From NCBI GenBank assembly GCA_947458525.1, contig CANHAG010000131.1:1-5075 (forward strand): a stretch of DNA of 5,075 nucleotides. Reading direction: 5' to 3'. Of the stretch, positions 1 to 3,750 are shown one piece after another. Under the pieces are notes generated by a model, which saw only the letters and a program-made list of their open reading frames with translations, ran no database searches and was not told where the DNA came from. Positions within the stretch are counted from its first letter, which is position 1, and each line of letters opens with the position of its first letter. The stretch comes from Rhodospirillaceae bacterium. GTDB lineage: Bacteria; Pseudomonadota; Alphaproteobacteria; Rickettsiales; UBA3002. The position numbers were made by a program, and so were the translations under genes.

Positions 1-177
1 CCGCGTAAGGAGCTTACCGCCACCCTCACACGCAAGGACGGGTCAAAAGAGACGATCCGCCTCATTTGCCGAATTGATACGCTTGATGAACTTGAGTATT
101 ATCGCCATGGCGGCATTTTGCATTATGTGATGCGGCAGATTATGAATGACGGAAAACCCAGCCGAAAAGCGGCATAG
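1..177 (+). CDS. acnA: Aconitate hydratase A, C-terminal end (partial)
   Basis: This is the last 58 codons of an open frame that enters from the left edge and stops at TAG 175-177. The translation contains CRIDTLDELEYYRHGGILHY, the very conserved tail of the swivelling domain 4 of AcnA/IRP-type aconitases. In E. coli AcnA the matching stretch reads CRIDTANELTYYQNDGILHY (from memory). The enzyme isomerises citrate to isocitrate in the cytoplasm as part of the TCA cycle. The [4Fe-4S] cysteines and most of the active site lie upstream of the window, so activity cannot be judged here. The end carries a short basic tail (DGKPSRKAA). No canonical intrinsic terminator follows; the heptamer array starts 3 nt after the stop and can fold on itself. 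Confidence 0.93.
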   Translation, partial: PRKELTATLTRKDGSKETIRLICRIDTLDELEYYRHGGILHYVMRQIMNDGKPSRKAA

Positions 178-180
178 GGG

Positions 181-236
181 TTGACCGTTGACAGTTGACC
201 GTTAACGGTGAACGGTGAACGGTGAACGGTGAACGA
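181..236. repeat. Array of eight 7-bp repeats forming an imperfect palindrome
   Basis: Eight consecutive heptamers can be read: TTGACCG, TTGACAG, TTGACCG, TTAACGG, three copies of TGAACGG, and TGAACGA. The left half is close to the reverse complement of the right half, and the switch point is the perfect 12-bp palindrome ACCGTTAACGGT at 198-209. The transcript could therefore form a long hairpin with about one mismatch per 7 bp, mostly G opposite G. The array fills nearly all the gap between acnA and the next gene and ends just before that gene's ribosome binding site. Similar short heptamer arrays are known in cyanobacteria (STRR sequences). Their presence in an alphaproteobacterial background is my inference, and function is unknown. 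Confidence 0.9.
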
Positions 237-241
237 ATAAA

Positions 242-247
242 AAGGAG
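242..247 (+). promoter_or_regulatory. Ribosome binding site of the 126-aa protein gene
   Basis: AAGGAG lies 8 nt before the ATG at 256. It is a near-ideal Shine-Dalgarno sequence and is the main reason to accept that start codon, although the first dozen residues of the protein look unlike conserved sequence. Confidence 0.8.
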
Positions 248-255
248 CAACGCAC

Positions 256-636
256 ATGGTAAATCCCCCGAATACTCCTCCGGCGCAGGCAGGTGGCGAT
301 CCGTATGATCCCGATGCGCTGTCGCGCGTGATCATGCTGCTTTACGGCAAGATGGATCATGGCGGCCCCTTCTGGTGCTATGTCGCGGTGAAGCCCTCGC
401 AGTTTGAGGCGTTCAAGGCAGCCGAAAAAGCCGGACAGATCGATCTTTATAATTTCGAGCCGTTTGGGGAAGTGATTGTCTCTGCCGAAGGCCAGACGCC
501 GCCCGAGGAAGTCACCGCCAAAGTGGCCGAGATGTATGGGGCTGACCCTTCCACCTTCTTCCAGCCCATTGACCCGATTGCCGAAATCGGCCGAAAGATC
601 GAGGCGCTCAAGAAGCAGGACTCCGAGAGCCAGTAG
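256..636 (+). CDS. Small conserved-looking protein of unknown function (126 aa)
   Basis: I do not recognise this family. The frame is supported by a strong AAGGAG site at good spacing and by protein-like composition. Residues 1-20 are low-complexity and Pro/Gly-rich (NPPNTPPAQAGGDPYDPD). Residues 21-80 look folded, with alternating hydrophobic stretches (RVIMLLYGKM, WCYVAVKPSQFEAFKAAE, LYNFEPFGEVIVSAEG). Residues 83-126 are mainly helical and charged, ending in EIGRKIEALKKQDSESQ. There is no signal peptide, membrane segment or metal-binding cluster, and only one cysteine (Cys41), so a cytosolic protein is likely. It follows acnA by 78 bp on the same strand and could be co-transcribed with it, but nothing links the functions. 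The GCGCAGGC core in codons 10-12 also occurs in the GC hairpin at 710-727, so the N-terminus may derive from a palindromic repeat. An internal start cannot be excluded. Confidence 0.75.
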   Translation: MVNPPNTPPAQAGGDPYDPDALSRVIMLLYGKMDHGGPFWCYVAVKPSQFEAFKAAEKAGQIDLYNFEPFGEVIVSAEGQTPPEEVTAKVAEMYGADPSTFFQPIDPIAEIGRKIEALKKQDSESQ

Positions 637-660
637 CGCAATTTCGAGTTATAGTTATTT

Positions 661-690
661 GCATAAATAATTACACATCATTATTTATGC
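661..690. repeat. AT-rich perfect inverted repeat, 11-bp arms
   Basis: GCATAAATAAT at 661-671 and ATTATTTATGC at 680-690 are exact reverse complements around an 8-nt loop, 24 bp after the stop of the 126-aa protein gene. No T-run follows on either strand, so it is not a standard intrinsic terminator. It could be an mRNA-end stabiliser, a protein-binding dyad or a terminator of low quality. Its composition is unlike the surrounding GC-rich hairpins. Confidence 0.65.
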
Positions 691-709
691 GTCTCGCTCA
701 CGGAGTTTA

Positions 710-727
710 CCCCCGCGCAGGCGGGGG
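710..727. repeat. GC-rich hairpin, 7-bp stem with tetraloop
   Basis: CCCCCGC (710-716) and GCGGGGG (721-727) pair around the loop GCAG. The stem matches the first hairpin of the two units at 886-937 and 960-1012 (CCCCCG...CGGGGG) and is likewise followed at once by a second hairpin. It is therefore probably a diverged third relative of that repeat family. Confidence 0.65.
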
Positions 728-732
728 CGGCG

Positions 733-754
733 AAAAAACCGCCGCTTACGGCGG
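733..754 (-). terminator. Rho-independent terminator of the minus-strand polysaccharide operon
   Basis: Read on the minus strand, this is a perfect 6-bp stem CCGCCG/CGGCGG with loop TAAG, followed directly by TTTTTT (738 to 733). That is a canonical intrinsic terminator. It points away from wecB and lies about 318 nt past the wecB stop. No better terminator lies closer, so the operon mRNA probably ends here with a long structured 3' UTR. On the plus strand the T-run is an A-run, so it would not serve the upstream plus-strand gene in the same way. Confidence 0.78.
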
Positions 755-763
755 ACGGTTGTG

Positions 764-802
764 ATACTCACTGGTGCAATACATTGCTCACGTGAGTATA
801 AT
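764..802 (+). promoter_or_regulatory. Nested palindrome abutting a TATAAT box; possible regulated promoter
   Basis: ATACTCAC (764-771) pairs with GTGAGTAT (792-799), and inside, on the same centre, GCAAT (776-780) pairs with ATTGC (783-787). CTCAC occurs at 767-771 and again at 787-791, 20 bp apart (two helical turns). The second copy belongs to the 10-bp palindrome CTCACGTGAG (787-796). A perfect TATAAT lies at 797-802, with only a poor -35 candidate (GTGCAA, 774-779, 17-bp spacer). This is what an activator- or repressor-controlled promoter could look like. No gene follows on the plus strand, so the product, if any, would be an RNA running through 810-1020, antisense to the wecB 3' UTR. Confidence 0.35.
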
Positions 803-861
803 CCTGCACATTTTTTGCATCGCGACGATTCGTTGGCACGCTGATTACCTTCTCCCCGCTC

Positions 862-895
862 GCTGCCCGTCCCCCATGGCTACCCGTCCCCCGCT
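862..895. repeat. Two tandem 17-bp copies carrying CCCGTCCCCC
   Basis: GCTGCCCGTCCCCCATG (862-878) is followed directly by GCTACCCGTCCCCCGCT (879-895), with 13 of 17 bases the same and the core CCCGTCCCCC identical (866-875 and 883-892). The second copy supplies the left arm of the first hairpin of the unit at 886-937. The first copy may be a partial duplication of that arm. Confidence 0.6.
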
Positions 896-937
896 GGCGG
901 GGGACCGAATCCGTCCTTTACGGATTCGAGGGGGTGT
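886..937 (+). repeat. Two-hairpin repeat unit A
   Basis: The first hairpin is GTCCCCCG (886-893), loop CTGG, CGGGGGAC (898-905). The second follows with no gap: CGAATCCGT (906-914), loop CCTTT, ACGGATTCG (920-928). After one base comes GGGGGTGT (930-937), which could also compete for the CCCCC arm. A matching unit lies at 960-1012 in reverse orientation. The two agree at 39 of 52 positions with one extra base in the other unit. Confidence 0.85.
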
Positions 938-959
938 AAGGCGCCAGCCACCCCACATA

Positions 960-1012
960 ACACCCCCGCAAATTCGCAAAGAGCGAATTTGACCCCCCCG
1001 CGAGCGGGGGGT
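960..1012 (-). repeat. Two-hairpin repeat unit B, inverted relative to unit A
   Basis: On the plus strand the order is ACACCCCC (960-967), then CAAATTCGC (969-977), loop AAAGA, GCGAATTTG (983-991), then CCCCCCG (994-1000), loop CGAG, CGGGGGG (1005-1011). An outer A992-T1012 pair brackets it with C993 bulged. Read in reverse it parallels unit A element by element. The facing ends GGGGGTGT and ACACCCCC are exact complements, 22 bp apart (938-959). The pair resembles the inverted REP pairs (BIME/REPIN) mobilised by RAYT transposases, but no such gene is in the window, so that is inference. Confidence 0.85.
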
Positions 1013-1064
1013 GGAAGACAGACTAATCCGCCCATGCTTCGATGCGGCTGAGAACAGCGTAAGG

Positions 1065-1080
1065 GCCGGAATCATCCGGC
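1065..1080. other. Hairpin straddling the wecB stop codon
   Basis: GCCGGA (1065-1070) and TCCGGC (1075-1080) pair around a 4-nt loop that, on the minus strand, reads TGAT and contains the wecB stop. No T-run follows, so it is not a standard terminator. It may be chance, or it may matter if the gene really reads through in another frame. Confidence 0.5.
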
Positions 1081-2133
1081 AGAAAATGCCTTGATGGCCT
1101 CGGCAATCTTCGCGCTGGCATCGCCTGTGCCATATTCAGAAATCTCGCGCCTTGGCTGATATTCCGTCACATTCCACAGGCGGTTCCAGCCGGCCTCTAC
1201 CGTTTCCACCCATTCGGTTTCTTCGCGCAGCGTCACACATGGCACGCGGTGGAAATAGGCTTCTTTCTGTAAGCCGCCAGAATCGGTGAAAACAGCGTTC
1301 GCGTGATTAAGCAGCCACGCCATATCAAGATAGCCCAGCGGCTCAATGAGGGTGAGATGTTTCGGCGGGCGTGGCAAAGCGGCAATCATTTTGCGCGTGC
1401 GCGGATGTACCGGCATGATAATCGGCTGCACTTCACCTTGCGATTCTAGCCACGCTATGAGCCGCGCAAAGCGCGCCGCATCATCAGTATTTTCCGCGCG
1501 GTGCAAGGTGGCCACTGCATAGGTTTTTGGCGCAAGACCAAGCTCAGCAAGGATGCTCGATTCTTTTTCGGCACGTTTGACTGCATCAATGGTTGCATCC
1601 ATCATCACATCCCCCACCTGCAGCACCCCTTGGTGGATATTTTCGCGCGCCAGATGTTCCACCGCCGTAGCCGTGGGGCAGAAAAGCAGGTCGCTCAACT
1701 GGTCGGTAAGGATACGGTTGATTTCCTCCGGCATGGCGCGGTTGAAGGAGCGCAGACCCGCCTCCACATGCGCCACAGGAATATGAAGCTTAGCCGCCGC
1801 CAGCGCCCCGGCAAGGGTGGAGTTGGTGTCGCCATAGACCAGCATCATGGCCGGTTTTTCCTTGAGCAGAACCCCCTCAATCGCTTCCAGCATGCGCCCG
1901 GTCATGGCGCCGTGGCCAAGGCTGTTAATATCGAGCTGATAGGCGGGTGCGGGAATATCCAGCTCGCGGAAAAACAGCGCCGACATGTTATCGTCAAAAT
2001 GCTGGCCGGTATGCACAAGGATTTCCCTGATTCCCGCCGCCTTAAGCGCCTTACTGACGGGTGCGGCCTTGATGAATTGCGGCCGCGCACCCACGACGGT
2101 GACGATGGTAGTATCCTGTGCCGCGGGTTTCAT
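1072..2133 (-). CDS. wecB: Non-hydrolysing UDP-N-acetylglucosamine 2-epimerase family enzyme
   Basis: This cytosolic enzyme of the WecB/MnaA family would interconvert UDP-GlcNAc and UDP-ManNAc, or a related UDP-sugar, for surface glycan synthesis. The family's GT-B fold and catalytic motifs are present over the full length (353 aa). From the ATG they are GARPQFIKAAP near residue 15, GDT with Asp102, HVEAGLRS with Glu124, MPEEINR with Glu136/137, LHRAEN with His211, and TDSGG-QKEA with Ser285 and Glu291. The first motif is GARPQ rather than GTRPE, and the stretch around LDINSLGHGAMTG differs from the classic enzyme. This suggests a polysaccharide-locus paralogue whose substrate may not be plain UDP-GlcNAc. 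I chose ATG at 2133, which overlaps the upstream TGA by one base (TGATG) and implies coupled translation; GTG at 2136 is the alternative. Skipping one T in the TTTT run at 1083-1086 would open a different tail ending at 1023. Confidence 0.93.
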   Translation of the reverse strand: MKPAAQDTTIVTVVGARPQFIKAAPVSKALKAAGIREILVHTGQHFDDNMSALFFRELDIPAPAYQLDINSLGHGAMTGRMLEAIEGVLLKEKPAMMLVYGDTNSTLAGALAAAKLHIPVAHVEAGLRSFNRAMPEEINRILTDQLSDLLFCPTATAVEHLARENIHQGVLQVGDVMMDATIDAVKRAEKESSILAELGLAPKTYAVATLHRAENTDDAARFARLIAWLESQGEVQPIIMPVHPRTRKMIAALPRPPKHLTLIEPLGYLDMAWLLNHANAVFTDSGGLQKEAYFHRVPCVTLREETEWVETVEAGWNRLWNVTEYQPRREISEYGTGDASAKIAEAIKAFSAG

Positions 2134-2885
2134 CACGCCGCCGCCAGCGCTTCATAAGCGGCCAGCACTTCATCTACCGTGCCGAGCATTCGTACCTCAC
2201 CCTTTTCAAGCAGCAGGGCTTTGTTGCATAAATCGCGCACAATATCAGGCGAATGTGAGGCCATGACCATGATGCGCGCCTTGTCATAAAGCTGATGCGC
2301 GCGCTCGGTGGCTTTCTTGATGAAATGCGCGTCGCCGGCGCCGAGGGCTTCATAAAGAATCAGAATTTCATGGGGAAAGGAGGTGGTCACCGCAAAAGCG
2401 AGGCGGACTTTCATCCCGTCCGAATACATGCGCACGGGCAAATCGAGAAACTCGCCCAGTTCGCAGAATTCCTCCACTTCCGGGGTGATACGGGCGATGG
2501 TTTTGCGGCTCATGCCCAGAATCAACCCCATGCCAAGAATGTTATCGTATCCGGTTTTTTCAGGATCCAGCCCATTCGATAAATTGAACAATACCGATAA
2601 TTCACCCTTCACCCGCATATGGCCGGAAGCAACAGGTAAAAACCCTGCGAGCGTTTTAAGCAGTGTTGATTTCCCCGCCCCGTTATGGCCGATAAGTGCC
2701 ATCCGATCACCATCTTCAAGCGTAAAGGAGACGTTATTCAGTGCGCGTACAAAAGAAACTTTACCTGAATCCTGAAAAATACGCCCGCCCGTGGCGAGGT
2801 TGATGATGGAGTGGCGCACCTGCGTTGTTCGCACCGCATAAACCGGGTACTGCACACAGACATTTTCCAGATGAATTTTTGCCAT
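2133..2885 (-). CDS. ABC-type polysaccharide exporter, ATP-binding subunit (Wzt/KpsT/TagH family)
   Basis: This 250-aa cytosolic ATPase should pair with the membrane subunit encoded 3 nt upstream and power export of a lipid-linked glycan. The long lead-in before the nucleotide-binding core (LENVCVQYPVY to FVRALNNVSF, 6-54) is typical of this group. Walker A is GHNGAGKST at 66-74. The family stretch LFNLSNGLDPEKTGYDNI is at 99-116, the signature YSDGMKVRLAF at 154-164, the D-loop GAGD at 182-185 and the switch histidine His211. The Walker B line reads ILILYEALGAGD. Glu179 is kept, but the usual Mg-binding Asp is Tyr178 (TAT at 2354-2352; GAT would be one base away), which should cripple hydrolysis if real. 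There is no C-terminal glycan-binding domain of the long Wzt type, so it resembles KpsT or short Wzt proteins. Its Shine-Dalgarno is poor, which fits coupling to the upstream gene. Confidence 0.93.
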   Translation of the reverse strand: MAKIHLENVCVQYPVYAVRTTQVRHSIINLATGGRIFQDSGKVSFVRALNNVSFTLEDGDRMALIGHNGAGKSTLLKTLAGFLPVASGHMRVKGELSVLFNLSNGLDPEKTGYDNILGMGLILGMSRKTIARITPEVEEFCELGEFLDLPVRMYSDGMKVRLAFAVTTSFPHEILILYEALGAGDAHFIKKATERAHQLYDKARIMVMASHSPDIVRDLCNKALLLEKGEVRMLGTVDEVLAAYEALAAA

Positions 2886-2888
2886 TGG

Positions 2889-3683
2889 TTATACCCAGAA
2901 AATCACATGATAACGCACGCGCCGATAAATCAACAGGCCAAGCGTAAGGGTGACAAGCATGGTGCCGCCGGCCACAAGATAAGATAGGGTAGCGGGCACT
3001 TCGCCCATCAGCGGTGCGCGCACAATCTCAATCAGGTGGTAGAAGGGATTGGCATCCGCAATCCAGGTATATTTCTTGAGCATGTCGCGCTGCCAGGCAA
3101 TCGGCGTCATCAGCGGCATGAGCTGGCACATCACACCGGCAATGGGCAGAATATCACGGTAACGTGTATTGATCAGCCCCATCATCAGCACAATTCCCAG
3201 TGACGTGCCCACATGAATCAGGAGTGCGGGAATCGCCAGCAGCGCCAGCAGACCCGGCGGGTGGCCAAGCGCAATCATGAGCAGCAGGCACACCGCGAGA
3301 TAATGGCCGTAAAGAATGATATAACGCACCATCGCGCGCAGGGGGTGAAACAGCAGCGGCAGCCGGGTGGAGTTGATGAGGGGTGCCGCATTCACGAACA
3401 CATTTGCACCATCAAGAATCGAGAGGGAAAAAAACGTCCACACAAACATGCCGGCCGCCGTACGCGGTAAGAAATCGCCAATACTCTGGCCGAAGAGTGA
3501 GGCCATGACGAGTGCCATAGCAAAAATCCAGGCACAGGTGCTGAAGGTCAGCCAGATGGGGCCAAGAAAGGTGCGTTTATACTGCATGCGCACATCGTCC
3601 CAGCCGAAATAAAGCAGGGCGTCGTGCTGCGCGAACGCTGCCTTGAAATCCTGTGAGATAGTTGATGATGCCATATGCGCCAT
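2889..3683 (-). CDS. ABC-2 type polysaccharide export permease (Wzm/KpsM/RfbA family)
   Basis: This inner-membrane subunit of 264 aa matches the family's usual size of about 260. A short cytosolic N-terminus leads into the motif DVRMQYKRTFLGPIW (30-44), characteristic of the RfbA/Wzm group. Six hydrophobic segments can be seen at about 41-64, 78-98, 118-139, 144-171, 179-197 and 233-253. Between the fourth and fifth lies the cytosolic loop NTRYRDI (172-178). NPFYHLIEIVRAP (212-224) is the conserved stretch before the last segment, and the tail is basic (YRRVRYH). It is the first gene of the minus-strand operon; the ATPase starts 3 nt after its TAA. I chose ATG 3683 because AAGAGGG lies 12 nt upstream. 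ATG 3674 (Met4) is possible but would be about 21 nt from that site. Confidence 0.93.
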   Translation of the reverse strand: MAHMASSTISQDFKAAFAQHDALLYFGWDDVRMQYKRTFLGPIWLTFSTCAWIFAMALVMASLFGQSIGDFLPRTAAGMFVWTFFSLSILDGANVFVNAAPLINSTRLPLLFHPLRAMVRYIILYGHYLAVCLLLMIALGHPPGLLALLAIPALLIHVGTSLGIVLMMGLINTRYRDILPIAGVMCQLMPLMTPIAWQRDMLKKYTWIADANPFYHLIEIVRAPLMGEVPATLSYLVAGGTMLVTLTLGLLIYRRVRYHVIFWV

Positions 3684-3750
3684 GTTTTTGAGTTGCCCTC
3701 TTAATCTATCTGCTTGCGGATTGGCAATAGAAATGCTGTATCAGCCAGCT
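3684..3750. promoter_or_regulatory. Divergent intergenic region, probable promoters for both sides
   Basis: These 67 bp separate the permease gene (leftward) from the AsnB-like gene (rightward), so both promoters must lie here or inside the coding ends. Leftward, TTGCCA (3727 to 3722) is a good -35, with weak -10 choices ATTAAG or TTAAGA 16-17 bp on. Rightward, only weak boxes are visible: TTGCGG (3714-3719) and TGTATC (3737-3742, 17-bp spacer), which would start transcription almost at the ATG. Placement is inference. Confidence 0.35.
3696..3702 (-). promoter_or_regulatory. Ribosome binding site of the export permease gene
   Basis: AAGAGGG on the minus strand lies 12 nt before ATG 3683. The spacing is slightly long but clearly favours that start over the in-frame ATG at 3674. 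Confidence 0.55.

Larger units (their letters stand above)
637..1071. other. 435-bp structured intergenic region without a convincing gene
   Basis: No frame here has both a credible start and protein-like composition. The longer open frames simply translate GC-rich palindromes into Pro/Arg/Gly-rich peptides. In order, the region holds an AT-rich hairpin (661-690), a GC-rich hairpin (710-727), a minus-strand terminator (733-754), a nested palindrome with TATAAT (764-802), a 17-bp tandem duplication (862-895) and two facing two-hairpin units (886-937, 960-1012). It lies between convergent genes. If the minus-strand terminator is the operon's end, most of the region is 3' untranslated RNA of the polysaccharide operon. 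Confidence 0.7.

Noticed and set aside
181..236. Heptamer array as a CRISPR
   Set aside because: Units are 7 bp with no spacers, and no cas genes are nearby.
661..690. AT-rich hairpin as an intrinsic terminator
   Set aside because: No T-run follows the hairpin on either strand.
774..816. GTGCA/TGCAC stem followed by ATTTTTT as a plus-strand terminator
   Set aside because: The stem is only 5 bp with a 26-nt loop; the same bases are better explained by the nested palindrome and TATAAT box.
774..1075. Open frames of 72 and 76 codons on the two strands of the intergenic region
   Set aside because: Their peptides (Pro/Arg/Gly-rich, such as PPLAGDRIRPLRIRGG) are direct readings of the palindromic units on either strand. 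Neither has a ribosome site or protein-like composition.
1501..2157. 218-codon plus-strand open frame
   Set aside because: It lies wholly opposite wecB, whose catalytic motifs are all present. The translated peptide has no recognisable domain and is a shadow frame of GC-rich coding DNA.
2295..3612. Several plus-strand open frames of 81-130 codons opposite the exporter genes
   Set aside because: They are antisense shadows of the permease and ATPase genes, with no start signals or recognisable domains.
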